Positions 33,843 through 42,362 of a stretch of DNA of 64,000 nucleotides are shown in pieces (within the stretch, counting starts at the first letter, position 1; the number at the start of each line of letters is the position of its first letter). Source of the stretch: an uncultured Ruminococcus sp. (lineage in GTDB: Bacteria; Bacillota; Clostridia; Oscillospirales; Ruminococcaceae); NCBI GenBank assembly GCA_902788785.1, contig CADALT010000011.1, positions 21,766 to 85,765 on the forward strand, given 5' to 3'. A program made the position numbers and the translations under genes. The notes below the pieces were generated by a model. That model did no database searches. It saw only the letters and a list, made by a program, of their open reading frames with translations, and had not been told where the DNA came from.

Positions 33843-33871
33843 TTGACCTGCGGCAAAAAGAATGATATAAT
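33843..33871 (+). promoter_or_regulatory. Promoter of the MBOAT-DHHW operon
   Basis: TTGACC, 17-bp spacer, TATAAT; start near 33878, leader about 130 bases with no obvious structure. Confidence 0.87.
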
Positions 33872-34007
33872 TATCATAGTATGCATAGAAGAGCACTTCA
33901 TCATGTTCGGTGTTGTTTACTTATACATATACTAAATGTCCAAACATAAGCTCATACTTGCTTTGTTTGCGTTTAGCATCATACCATATTGTTAGGAGTT
34001 AGATAAC

Positions 34008-35393
34008 GTGTTATTTGCAGACCTTCTTTTTCTGTATTTCTTCCTGCCCGTGTGCCTGATCTGCTATTTTCTCACACGCAGCACGGATACACGCAACATA
34101 GTGCTTATAATATTCTCGTTTATTTTCTGCGCATGGGGCGACCCTAAATGGGTGGCTGCGCTGTTGATATCGGCGGTGATGAACTATTTCACGGGACGCT
34201 TTATCGGTGAACATAAGGGCATCAGCGGCAAGCTGACGCTGGCATTCGCCATCATCTTTGACATAGGGCTTTTCGGACTATACAAATACATCCTGCCAGT
34301 GACATCTGCCGCAAGCATACTCACCATGCCGCTGGGACTTGGTTTTTACACACTACAGACTATCTCATATAATGTTGAATGTTTCCGCCGCAAGGTCGAA
34401 CCCGAGCGCAGCTTTATCAAATTTCTGCTGTACATATCGTTCTTCGCAAAGCTTTCGGCAGGTCCCGTGGTGCGCTATTCGACCATAGGCAAGGAACTCA
34501 CCGACCGCAAGACCACTATACAGGATTTCTCCGAGGGCTTTACCAAGCTTTCCATAGGTCTTTGTAAAAAAGCCATACTTGCAAATTATCTGGCTGATGC
34601 GGTACACAGGCTTTTCGGCGAAAAGTCCGACGGCTACGCTGCATTATCGAGCCTTTCGGTGCTGGGCTGCTGGCTGGGCGCTGCAATGACTATGCTGTGG
34701 CTGTATTTCGATATTTCGGGCTACTGCGATATAGCATCGGGTATCGGCAGGATATTCGGTTTCCATTTTGGTGAGAACTTCAATTACCCCATGGTCTGCA
34801 AGAGTATAAGGGACTTTATGGACCGCTGGTTCATCTCCCTGACCTCATTCTTCAAAGACCACATGATCTATACAAAACTTTTTGCAGGCAAGATGAAAGG
34901 TATCGCATACCTGCTGGGCTGCGTCCTCATGGGACTGTGGCACGGACTTGACCTCAACTTCCTCATCTGGGGACTTTTCCTCGGCATATTCATGATGACC
35001 GAGACTTTCATAGGCAAAAAGCGCATGAAGAAAATGCCTTCCGCCGCAGCACATATCTATACCAAACTCGTACTGATAATATCCTTCGGTATGTTCTATT
35101 TCAATAAGCTGCCTGCACTGGTAGGCTTCCTGAAAGGACTTATAGGTCTTAACGGCAATGCCTTTGCCGATGCTTATACGGGCAGAGTTTTCCTTGGTAA
35201 CATATGGCTTTTTGCCGCAGCGATACTATTCTCGCTGCCAATTATACCGAAGCTGCGTGAAAAAGCTTTCCGCTCCGCAGGCAGTGCCTATGCTTATCAG
35301 GCAGCAGGAGTTATCTGCAACGCACTGCTTCTCCTCGCAGGCAGCCTTATGCTTAGCAGCAGGAGTTATCCATTCATATATTTCAATATCTGA
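34008..35393 (+). CDS. MBOAT family O-acyltransferase (AlgI/DltB-like)
   Basis: 461 residues, about ten membrane segments. MBOAT hallmarks: LPLGLGFYTLQTISYNVECFRRK-type segment, LLYISFFAKLSAGPVVRY, and the invariant catalytic His in LMGLWHGLDLNFLIWG. AlgI-type proteins take an acyl group (usually acetyl) across the membrane to modify exported polysaccharide. The neighbour is a DHHW/AlgX-type protein, the usual partner that completes transfer outside. GTG 34008 is preceded by TTAGGAG. No alginate genes are present, so the target is an unknown surface glycan. Confidence 0.93.
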   Translation: MLFADLLFLYFFLPVCLICYFLTRSTDTRNIVLIIFSFIFCAWGDPKWVAALLISAVMNYFTGRFIGEHKGISGKLTLAFAIIFDIGLFGLYKYILPVTSAASILTMPLGLGFYTLQTISYNVECFRRKVEPERSFIKFLLYISFFAKLSAGPVVRYSTIGKELTDRKTTIQDFSEGFTKLSIGLCKKAILANYLADAVHRLFGEKSDGYAALSSLSVLGCWLGAAMTMLWLYFDISGYCDIASGIGRIFGFHFGENFNYPMVCKSIRDFMDRWFISLTSFFKDHMIYTKLFAGKMKGIAYLLGCVLMGLWHGLDLNFLIWGLFLGIFMMTETFIGKKRMKKMPSAAAHIYTKLVLIISFGMFYFNKLPALVGFLKGLIGLNGNAFADAYTGRVFLGNIWLFAAAILFSLPIIPKLREKAFRSAGSAYAYQAAGVICNALLLLAGSLMLSSRSYPFIYFNI

Positions 35394-35407
35394 ACAGGTG
35401 ATAGAAG

Positions 35408-38101
35408 ATGAACGAACAGAACAAAAACGGCGACCCTATGTCTTTTGACCTCGATGCGCTCTCAAAAGCTTACGAGCAGTCGCTGAACAATATAGGCAAG
35501 AGCGAGACGGACAGACCCGTAAAAAGCCCACGACAGACGGCTCCGAATAAAGCTGAAAGAGATTTTGTGCCAAGGGATTTCCGCAGTCAGTCCGAGGACA
35601 GTGCCGAACATGATAAGATAGTCGATAAGATACGTGAAGAGCGCCGCAAGCGCAGTCACAGCGTATGGACGGATACTCCCCTGCTCAAGCCCAAAAAGAG
35701 CGTATGGATAGACGATACCACGGGCGAGATAGATGTCTCCGCCGTGAAGACTGCTGCCAAAAAGCAGCCCGTAAGGTCGGCACCACAGCCCACTGTCATA
35801 AGACAGCCCGAGCCGCAGAAAAGACCTCCGCAGAGGAATATGCCCCCTGTGGACGATGAGCCGCTTTTCCCCATACTAAATGAACCTCCACGCAAGCAGG
35901 AGCTTGTGATGGATATGGACAGCCACGGTGTGTGCCGTGTTCCGCCAAAGGTCAACAAGCAGAAGCTGATGCTCAATATGCCTGCCCGTGGACCTGTATC
36001 GACAGATACTCCCAACAAGCGCACAGTCTCCATCAATATGCCTTTGAGCAAGATGAAGTTCGATGACCTTTTCGAGACCGATGAGCCCACTAAGGAACTG
36101 AAAAAGACTGTTGAGAAAAAAAGCGTCCCAAAAGAGGAGCCTGCTCAGGAAGCTCCCACAGCCGAGATAAAAAAGGTCGAGCCTGAGAAAATCAAGCCTG
36201 CCAAAACAGAGCTTAAAAAAGAGCCCGTCAAGACTCAGCCCCAAAAAACAGTGACCGAAAAAACTGTTGAGAAGTCGGCAGAAAAGAGCGAAGCTGCGCC
36301 CAAAAAGACAGAGCAGGCAAAGCCCGTGACTTCTCCACGACCCGTTCAGAAGCCCGAGGCTAAGCAGGTACGCAAGGCTGATACCCCAAAGAAAGCCCAG
36401 CCCACCAAGCTAAATGTCAAAAAGCCCGTGCCTGAAAAACAGAGCAAGGTGTCAGACAAGGCAAAGGACGACGAATATAATTTCTCTGCGATGATAAACC
36501 GTGTCCATAAGGAGAAGGCAGGCAGCATCCGTGAGGAATACGAAAAGGAAGATAAGACCCACCATACACAGATAACCGAAAAAGCCCAGCTCAGCAAAGC
36601 CGCAAGACAGGTGAGCGACATAAAGCCACGCAGGCTCAACAAGCGCCGCAAGCCCAATCTCCACGAGCTGGAATTCAGGTTCATCAACTCCATAATGAGC
36701 CTTTGTGTGGTGTTCGTGATATTCTTTACACTGCTGTTCATGGAGAGAACACTGGGCTACAGCCCCTCCGAACAGCGTGAGCTGGCATCGTTTCCTGAAT
36801 TTACGTGGGAAGACCTGTTATCGGGCAAGTATGCCGAGGGTATCGACGAGTTCTTCACCGACACCGTACCCGGACGTGAAAGCTTCAAGCAGTTCGGTGT
36901 ATTTGTGGGCATGATGCGTGGCATTGATGCGGATAATATTCCCGATGCCCCGAAGCAAGCTGTTACAGCCCCTGTGGACGAAACACCCACCGAGGAAGAA
37001 ACTGTACAGACCACCGCTCCCGATGAGAGCGAAGCCGAAATTGCCACCGAAACTGAACCTGCGGTACAGCCCCACACTCCCGGTGTCATCAGCGACAGCG
37101 TCACCGAGATAACAGGCGACCTTGATGACTGCATAGTTTCGGGCGAGATAATATTCACAGGCGAGGGCGAGAATATGCGTGCGCTGGCAGGCTTTAACGG
37201 TCAGTTCGATGCAGGCACAGACTATGCCCACACCTTAAACAAGTACAAAGAAGCCCTCGGCGAGGTAAATGTATATAATATGTCCGTGCCCTCAGCGGCA
37301 GCCTACTATCTGCCCAAGGATCTGCGCACGACCATGGCAGACCAGAAGGACAACATGGACAATATCGCCGCAGAACTCAAAGGCGTTATAAATGCCGATG
37401 TTTACGAGACTCTCAGCCAGCATACGGAAGAATATATCTATTCACGCTCCGACCACCGCTGGCAGCCCCGTGGCGCATACTACGCAGGCAAGGTCTTTGC
37501 GGACAAGGCAGGGGTAAAATACCCGAGCCTTGATACCTACACCGAGTATACTGCCGAGGACTTCACGGGAAGTCTCACTAAACGCACGAGCGACAGCAGG
37601 ATGAACTCCGTTACCGATCAGTTCATCTACTACAAGCCCGAGAACGAGTTCACTGTCACCTACTTCGACAAAGAGTTCAAGAACAGTGAGACAGACGATA
37701 TGTTCTTCGATGATGCCCACGGTGCTGAATGCTTCAATGCGATACTGGGCAGCGGCGACGGCATAGTTCAGGTGGAAACTGACTGCGATAATGACCGCAC
37801 ACTGGTCATCATGGGCAGCAGCAGCGCAAAGGCACTGGTACCTTTCTTTACACACAGTTTCAAAAAGATATATCTGTGCGATTACAGAACATTTGAGCTT
37901 AATGCAGTACAGTTCTGCAAGGATGTGGGCTGTACCGACCTGCTGTTTACAATGTCGGTGGCAGAGTGTTCTTCCGCCGCACATATCACAGCAATAAACA
38001 ACGACCGTGTCAGGGCAGCCACACCTGTGGGCGTATCTCAGCCTACCAAGGTGAACTCACAGGCTGAAACAAACGCTGATAGCAGTCAGGCAGCAGAATA
38101 A
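35408..38101 (+). CDS. DHHW/AlgX-like membrane protein with ~420-residue disordered cytoplasmic arm
   Basis: 897 residues. Residues 1 to about 420 are Lys/Pro/Glu/Gln-rich low complexity (many KPV, EKS, KKT runs), with two more ordered motifs ending in a short Met-rich stretch (KLMLNMPARGP, VSINMPLSKMKFDDLF). One membrane segment follows (about 424-446, IMSLCVVFVIFFTLLFM). The outer part holds a Glu/Thr-rich linker (~520-570) and a SGNH-like DHHW domain with YIYSRSDHRWQPRGAYYAG and a C-terminal MGSSSAKALVPFF. DHHW/AlgX proteins acetylate surface polysaccharide with MBOAT partners; the MBOAT gene is 14 bases upstream. The long inner arm is unusual for the family. Confidence 0.85.
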   Translation: MNEQNKNGDPMSFDLDALSKAYEQSLNNIGKSETDRPVKSPRQTAPNKAERDFVPRDFRSQSEDSAEHDKIVDKIREERRKRSHSVWTDTPLLKPKKSVWIDDTTGEIDVSAVKTAAKKQPVRSAPQPTVIRQPEPQKRPPQRNMPPVDDEPLFPILNEPPRKQELVMDMDSHGVCRVPPKVNKQKLMLNMPARGPVSTDTPNKRTVSINMPLSKMKFDDLFETDEPTKELKKTVEKKSVPKEEPAQEAPTAEIKKVEPEKIKPAKTELKKEPVKTQPQKTVTEKTVEKSAEKSEAAPKKTEQAKPVTSPRPVQKPEAKQVRKADTPKKAQPTKLNVKKPVPEKQSKVSDKAKDDEYNFSAMINRVHKEKAGSIREEYEKEDKTHHTQITEKAQLSKAARQVSDIKPRRLNKRRKPNLHELEFRFINSIMSLCVVFVIFFTLLFMERTLGYSPSEQRELASFPEFTWEDLLSGKYAEGIDEFFTDTVPGRESFKQFGVFVGMMRGIDADNIPDAPKQAVTAPVDETPTEEETVQTTAPDESEAEIATETEPAVQPHTPGVISDSVTEITGDLDDCIVSGEIIFTGEGENMRALAGFNGQFDAGTDYAHTLNKYKEALGEVNVYNMSVPSAAAYYLPKDLRTTMADQKDNMDNIAAELKGVINADVYETLSQHTEEYIYSRSDHRWQPRGAYYAGKVFADKAGVKYPSLDTYTEYTAEDFTGSLTKRTSDSRMNSVTDQFIYYKPENEFTVTYFDKEFKNSETDDMFFDDAHGAECFNAILGSGDGIVQVETDCDNDRTLVIMGSSSAKALVPFFTHSFKKIYLCDYRTFELNAVQFCKDVGCTDLLFTMSVAECSSAAHITAINNDRVRAATPVGVSQPTKVNSQAETNADSSQAAE

Positions 38102-38113
38102 CGGGGGTGTACA

Positions 38114-38671
38114 ATGGGATTTTTGATTTGTCAGGGCGTAAATTCCCCCGATGCGGATAAACTGTCAAGCGGCTACAAGACCGAGGGCAGCAGCATAAAC
38201 GGTATCATCTCTGCCGACCTTATGGGAAAGCTGGCAGAAGGTTTTATCGACCTTGTTGATGACCCCGTGTTCTTCCTGCTGGAGCTTGCCCGTGAGGACA
38301 GCGATGGATACGACATCTACTACTTAGATAACTGCACAAAACAAGTCGCCCACGCCATAATGGAACGCTACGGCGAACTGCTTATCCAGGACGGGCTCAG
38401 CCGTTTCGGTTTCGGCTCGAACAGTTCGGAGGAGGAGCTTTATTTCATGGACTATCAGGAGTTCATGATATATACCCAAAAGACCAAAGCTGCCGAAAAG
38501 CTGCTGGGCGGACTCGGTATACAAAAAACTGCCAAGCCCGACTCCATGTGGGAACACTTCTCGGAAGATGCCCCGGGCAGCCTTTCTTCCGTAGAGGTCG
38601 AGGGTGAGACTGTATACGACATACCCGAAGCGCTGGAAGAGGCAGGTATGTACAGGTATGAGGAGGAATGA
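38114..38671 (+). CDS. Hypothetical acidic cytoplasmic protein
   Basis: 185 residues, net acidic, no signal or membrane segment. Features: GFLICQGVNSPDADKLSSGYKTEG, DPVFFLLELARED, EELYFMDYQEFMIY and a closing acidic EEE. I do not recognise the family. GGGGGTG precedes the ATG; the stop codon overlaps the ppa start region, so it is co-transcribed with the acetylation genes and ppa. Confidence 0.7.
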   Translation: MGFLICQGVNSPDADKLSSGYKTEGSSINGIISADLMGKLAEGFIDLVDDPVFFLLELAREDSDGYDIYYLDNCTKQVAHAIMERYGELLIQDGLSRFGFGSNSSEEELYFMDYQEFMIYTQKTKAAEKLLGGLGIQKTAKPDSMWEHFSEDAPGSLSSVEVEGETVYDIPEALEEAGMYRYEEE

Positions 38672-38673
38672 CT

Positions 38674-39204
38674 ATGAACATATGGCATGATATCTCACCA
38701 AAGGCTATCTCCAAAAACAGTTTTACAGCGGTCATCGAGATCCCCAGAGGCTCTAAAGTCAAGTACGAGCTGGACAAGACCACGGGACTGCTTAAAATGG
38801 ACAGGATACTTTATACGTCCACCCATTATCCTGCGAACTACGGCTTTATCCCCCGTACCTATGCGGAGGACGGCGACCCGCTGGACGTACTTGTGCTGTG
38901 TTCGGAAACGCTCGAACCCATGTCGCTGGTGGACTGCTACCCCATCGGCATGATAATGATGATGGATAACGGTGCGGCAGACGAAAAAATAATCTGCATA
39001 CCTTTCAACGACCCGACCTACAATGTCTACAAAGATATATCGGAACTGCCTGCGCACATCTTTGAGGAGATGAAGCATTTCTTCACGGTATACAAGGCGC
39101 TGGAGCACAAGGACACCGTCATAGACGATGTAAAAGGCTCGGATGAAGCTGTTACCGTCATTGAAAGCTGCATAGACCGCTATATAGACAATTTCTGCAA
39201 ATAA
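38674..39204 (+). CDS. ppa: Inorganic pyrophosphatase (family I)
   Basis: 176 residues. FTAVIEIPRGSKVKYELDK, the YPANYGFIPRTYAEDGDPLDVLVL segment with the metal-binding Asp residues, and LEHKDTVIDDV near the C terminus are family I signatures. It hydrolyses diphosphate from biosynthetic reactions in the cytoplasm. Two in-frame ATG codons exist; 38674 lies 7 bases from AGGAGG and is preferred over 38668. Confidence 0.95.
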   Translation: MNIWHDISPKAISKNSFTAVIEIPRGSKVKYELDKTTGLLKMDRILYTSTHYPANYGFIPRTYAEDGDPLDVLVLCSETLEPMSLVDCYPIGMIMMMDNGAADEKIICIPFNDPTYNVYKDISELPAHIFEEMKHFFTVYKALEHKDTVIDDVKGSDEAVTVIESCIDRYIDNFCK

Positions 39205-39207
39205 TAA

Positions 39208-39247
39208 AACGGAGCTGATGCGTAATGCAAAAGCTCCGTTATTTTTT
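39208..39247 (+). terminator. Terminator after ppa
   Basis: Perfect 9-bp stem AACGGAGCT / AGCTCCGTT followed by A and seven T. Confidence 0.92.
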
Positions 39248-39262
39248 TACTTATGACCGCCC

Positions 39263-39847
39263 TTACTTTATGCGCTTGACTTTCCTGCGCTTGATTTTGA
39301 TAAGGAAAACTTTATCGGAAATATCCATCATAGCCTGATCGTTGTAGGAGTCTGTATAGAAAGCACTTATCTTCCGCTCGCCGTAGACCTCACGGAAACG
39401 CTTGACCTTGTTTGAGCTGAAGTTGAGATAAACAAGCTTTCCCTTATCTATATCTACCTCGGAACATATAAGGTTATCTGTGCCAAGCCTATGCTTTATC
39501 GGCTCAAACAGGAAAGATGGTCCTGCGGTAATTATCAGGTCATCTTTGCCGATACGCTTTAGCATGGCATTTTCAAGTTTGCACGAATTCTTCTGCCAGA
39601 ACTCTCTTACATACTTTTCAAGTTCTTCCCTGTCAAAGCTTATATCCTTGAAAAAGCTTTCCGCTATGGCTTCCATGCGTTCGCCGCTTATTATGCACAG
39701 CTTGTACTTTATCAGATTCCAGAATATTACAGGCATCCACAGGGCTATGCGCTTGTTCTTCCTTATCACGTATATAAGGAGATCCACCGTACTTTCGCCC
39801 CGATAGAGCGTGTTATCAAAATCAAATGCTTTCATTGTACTATCCAT
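39263..39847 (-). CDS. HAD-superfamily phosphatase (subclass IB, SerB-like)
   Basis: 194 residues. Catalytic DxDxT motif FDFDNT (Asp9, Asp11) near the N terminus, a helical cap (about 20-85), motif II at IITAGPS, and late acidic motif FYTDSYNDQAMM. The HAD-IB group includes phosphoserine phosphatase and related small-molecule phosphatases. The start overlaps the end of the PHP gene (stop at 39840), so it is coupled. Substrate is not evident, though serB is otherwise missing beside serC-serA in this window. The start could be Met5 (39835). Confidence 0.8.
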   Translation of the reverse strand: MDSTMKAFDFDNTLYRGESTVDLLIYVIRKNKRIALWMPVIFWNLIKYKLCIISGERMEAIAESFFKDISFDREELEKYVREFWQKNSCKLENAMLKRIGKDDLIITAGPSFLFEPIKHRLGTDNLICSEVDIDKGKLVYLNFSSNKVKRFREVYGERKISAFYTDSYNDQAMMDISDKVFLIKIKRRKVKRIK

Positions 39848-40532
39848 CCAGTTTTTTCAGAGGATATATAGGGCTTATCTTATCCTCGAAGAATGCTTTT
39901 TTGTAGTCCGCTGCCGAGAGAAGTTCCACCTCGCTCTGAATACCGCAAAGTCTTGCCGAATCAACAGTCAGATGGTGGTTGTCAGTACCTGCTGTCATGC
40001 GGAAGCCAAATTCCTTGGCATACCACAGCGCACGGTCATTGAATGCGTCCTTATAATTGCCGCTGTTGTAGACCTCAACACCGTCCACCCACTGGGGCAG
40101 CAGCCTTATCTCACGGAGATAGTCCGCCTCACGGAAAGGGTGTGCGTGTATCAGCAGCGCACCTGCCGCCTTTGCCTTACGCTGAAAATCGAAGAAATCT
40201 CTGTCACAGTCAGGGTTATCCAGCAGCCACTGCTTATCCAGCCCGTAGACCAGTATATCTGCACCGCCATAGGTATACTCTATCCCGAAGAATACCTTGA
40301 GCCCTATCCTGTCGCCCTCTTCCTTAGCGTGTTCGTAGCCGCTGCAATAGCGCTCGACCATATCTTTCCAGGGCATTTCATGATGCACTGTGGAATTGCC
40401 GTTGAAGAAGTGGTCGGTGACGAATATGCCGTCATAGCCCTCATCCTTATAGCGTCTTGCCTGTTCTGCACCTTTAGCCGAAGCGCAGGCAGAGGCTTCA
40501 GCAGTATGTAGATGTGTTTCGTACTTAAACAT
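39840..40532 (-). CDS. PHP-domain phosphoesterase
   Basis: 230 residues. Metal-binding motifs of the PHP family in order: ETHLHTAEAS (His7, His9), VTDHFFNG, FGIEYTYGG (Glu), LIHAHPF and TAGTDNHH. Such proteins hydrolyse small phosphates (for example histidinol phosphate or 3',5'-nucleoside bisphosphates). Sandwiched between DUF1015 and the HAD phosphatase in one operon on the minus strand. Substrate unknown. Confidence 0.85.
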   Translation of the reverse strand: MFKYETHLHTAEASACASAKGAEQARRYKDEGYDGIFVTDHFFNGNSTVHHEMPWKDMVERYCSGYEHAKEEGDRIGLKVFFGIEYTYGGADILVYGLDKQWLLDNPDCDRDFFDFQRKAKAAGALLIHAHPFREADYLREIRLLPQWVDGVEVYNSGNYKDAFNDRALWYAKEFGFRMTAGTDNHHLTVDSARLCGIQSEVELLSAADYKKAFFEDKISPIYPLKKLDG

Positions 40533-40562
40533 CGTTATTGCCTTTCTATGGCGTTTAGCCTG

Positions 40563-41825
40563 TCAGAGCGAGATCTTTCTCGCTTCGACGTAAAATCTTT
40601 TATCCCATGCGTGACCCATGGAGAATGTTTTTCTTGGCAGTGCGCCGTCCTCAATTACTGTGGGGAACAGCTCGTCCTTACCCATATCGGGCAGCAGGAA
40701 TCCTATGGAACGCTCCTTTTTAGACAGCTCGCACACTACCTCCGCACCGTGGATATAGTCGGTCTTGCCGCCCTTTACCTTGGTGTAGTCATCTAAGAAA
40801 TTCTGCAAAGAACCCACGGTAAGCTTTGATGTGGGCTTATGGATATAGAGCTTTTTCTCCTCGCCGTTTTCCACCACGATGAAGCCCTGTTCGCTCTCCT
40901 CATCGCTCAGCCCCAGCTTTTCCGTCATTGCAGACATAAGGTCTGCCTCATCGACCTCGGTAACTATACGGTGTATAGCCTCGAATTCCAGCGCAGGCGA
41001 ATGCAGGTTGACCAGTTCCACCAGCGCATATCTTGCAGGGTGCTTTGAAAGGTCCTTGCCCGGTTCTGCACGTTTGAGTGTCTCATAGAACTCCTTTGCA
41101 GTTGCCAGCGAATGGTTTCCGTCGCCCATGGCAAAAGTCAGGGGAAGTCTGCCCTTCATGCCGTAGCGGCGCTCGAAAGCTTCCTGTCCCGAGAAACGCT
41201 CCAGCAGTGCCTCGACCTGTTCCCTGCTGTCTTCGTCCAGCAGCCAGCCTGTAAGATGACCGCCCTTTTCCATCATATCGAAGTCATATACCATCTTGAA
41301 CTCATTCTTCTTTTCAGCCAGCGGTTCGATGATACGTTTTTTGACATCATCTATCAGTATCATGATGTGTGGCAGCTCGATGGGTGCGCCCTTTCTTATC
41401 TTGATACGGGGCGGTATACGCTCGATGACGGTAGCCTCCGTAGCCCTCACCTGTGACTCCGAGCCCTTATAATACTCATACTCCTGCAAGTCTATCGCAC
41501 CCACAAGACCAGCTCTCACACGTCCGTCGTTCTGTGTGCGCTCGATATAGATCATTGCATTTTTGTATTCCTCAAAAACGCCCTTCTCCAGATACTCCTT
41601 CATGGTGCGGTGTATCCTGTCGATGCGGTAATCCACACCGGGCTGCTCGAGATAGACCTCGGGCAGTATAAGGTTATATGTACTCTCATCATTACCCACG
41701 AACTTCTCCACTCTGTCCCAATACTCGGGCTCGGAAGTATACTGGTCGCAGGCAACTACCGACCATTTCTGCATATCTGCGTTCTTGGGCAGAAGTATAT
41801 CCGCACCCTTGAATGCTGTTGACAT
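40563..41825 (-). CDS. DUF1015 family protein
   Basis: 420 residues. The opening FKGADILLPKN and KWSVVACDQYTSEPEYWDRVE, and the central FAMGDGNHSLATAKEFYE, are the conserved segments of DUF1015. From general knowledge of Clostridia, members are often found near serine biosynthesis genes; here serC/serA are ~11 kb away. Function is not established. GGAG precedes the ATG. It heads a minus-strand group with the PHP and HAD genes. Confidence 0.85.
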   Translation of the reverse strand: MSTAFKGADILLPKNADMQKWSVVACDQYTSEPEYWDRVEKFVGNDESTYNLILPEVYLEQPGVDYRIDRIHRTMKEYLEKGVFEEYKNAMIYIERTQNDGRVRAGLVGAIDLQEYEYYKGSESQVRATEATVIERIPPRIKIRKGAPIELPHIMILIDDVKKRIIEPLAEKKNEFKMVYDFDMMEKGGHLTGWLLDEDSREQVEALLERFSGQEAFERRYGMKGRLPLTFAMGDGNHSLATAKEFYETLKRAEPGKDLSKHPARYALVELVNLHSPALEFEAIHRIVTEVDEADLMSAMTEKLGLSDEESEQGFIVVENGEEKKLYIHKPTSKLTVGSLQNFLDDYTKVKGGKTDYIHGAEVVCELSKKERSIGFLLPDMGKDELFPTVIEDGALPRKTFSMGHAWDKRFYVEARKISL

Positions 41826-41875
41826 TTAAATCACTCCATCTTAGAATTATCTATCTTACAGGAGCTGCTCACTAA

Positions 41876-41919
41876 GCTTCTCCCGATCCAAACTATGCTT
41901 TTTCGCATCGTTTGAACAC
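41876..41919 (-). promoter_or_regulatory. Hairpin in the DUF1015 leader
   Basis: On the minus strand CAAACGATGC pairs with GCATAGTTTG around a six-base GAAAAA loop, 60-90 bases before the DUF1015 start. No T run follows. A separate promoter was not found, so the gene may be read through from secA. Confidence 0.35.
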
Positions 41920-42050
41920 TTAAAACAGGACGGTCCTACATTAAACGACCATGCCTTTGAGCACTGCCTCTCGCCCAAACCAGTATCATAGTCGGGCAAG
42001 TGCTGAATGCAGGCTCTCTCAGTGTCGTTTACTATAATAGCCGTCCTGTT
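41920..42050 (-). terminator. secA terminator with repeat copy D in its loop
   Basis: On the minus strand AACAGGACGG (42050-42041) and CCGTCCTGTT (41933-41924) form a perfect 10-bp stem followed by TTTTAA, as in a terminator, but the loop is 107 bases because element D lies inside it. Confidence 0.7.
41937..42036 (+). repeat. Dispersed inverted-repeat element, copy D (diverged, inside a terminator loop)
   Basis: 100 bp bounded by TACATTAAACGACC and GTGTCGTTTACTATA. The core has changed but still pairs: GCCC / GGGC replaces the CGGAA / TTCCG stem of copy B, and AGCACT / AGTGCT replaces the outer arm. AGTATCATAGT in the core is shared with copies B and C. Confidence 0.8.
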
Positions 42051-42062
42051 CAAAATTATCTA

Positions 42063-42362
42063 TCAGTTCTTTCCGCAGCAATCCTTATACTTTTTGCCGC
42101 TGCCGCAGGGACAAGGATCGTTCCTGCCGACCTTTTTCTTGTTGCGTACAGTCATGTTGTGGTGCTCCATAGGCTTTAAAACTTCCTGTCTCTGGGGAGC
42201 AGCCTGCTGTCTTACCTTGATGGTGAACAGCATCCTTACTGTATCCTCACGGATAGATTCGATCATTGCATCGAACATATCCATACCTTCCATACGGTAC
42301 TCAACAACAGGGTTCTTCTGACCGTAGCTTCTCCAACAGGGTTCTTCTGACCGTAGCTTCTC
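42063..42362 (-). pseudogene. secA: Out-of-frame C-terminal part of SecA (end of helical scaffold and zinc-finger tail)
   Basis: From about 42333 down, the frame reads [19 protein letters not shown], a linker and the SEC-C zinc motif [13 protein letters not shown], the normal end of SecA that binds SecB or ribosomes. It is cut off from the main SecA frame by the 29-bp tandem duplication at 42305-42362. With one repeat copy the two parts join in frame to give about 902 residues. There is no credible start codon and ribosome binding site for separate translation. Confidence 0.9.
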
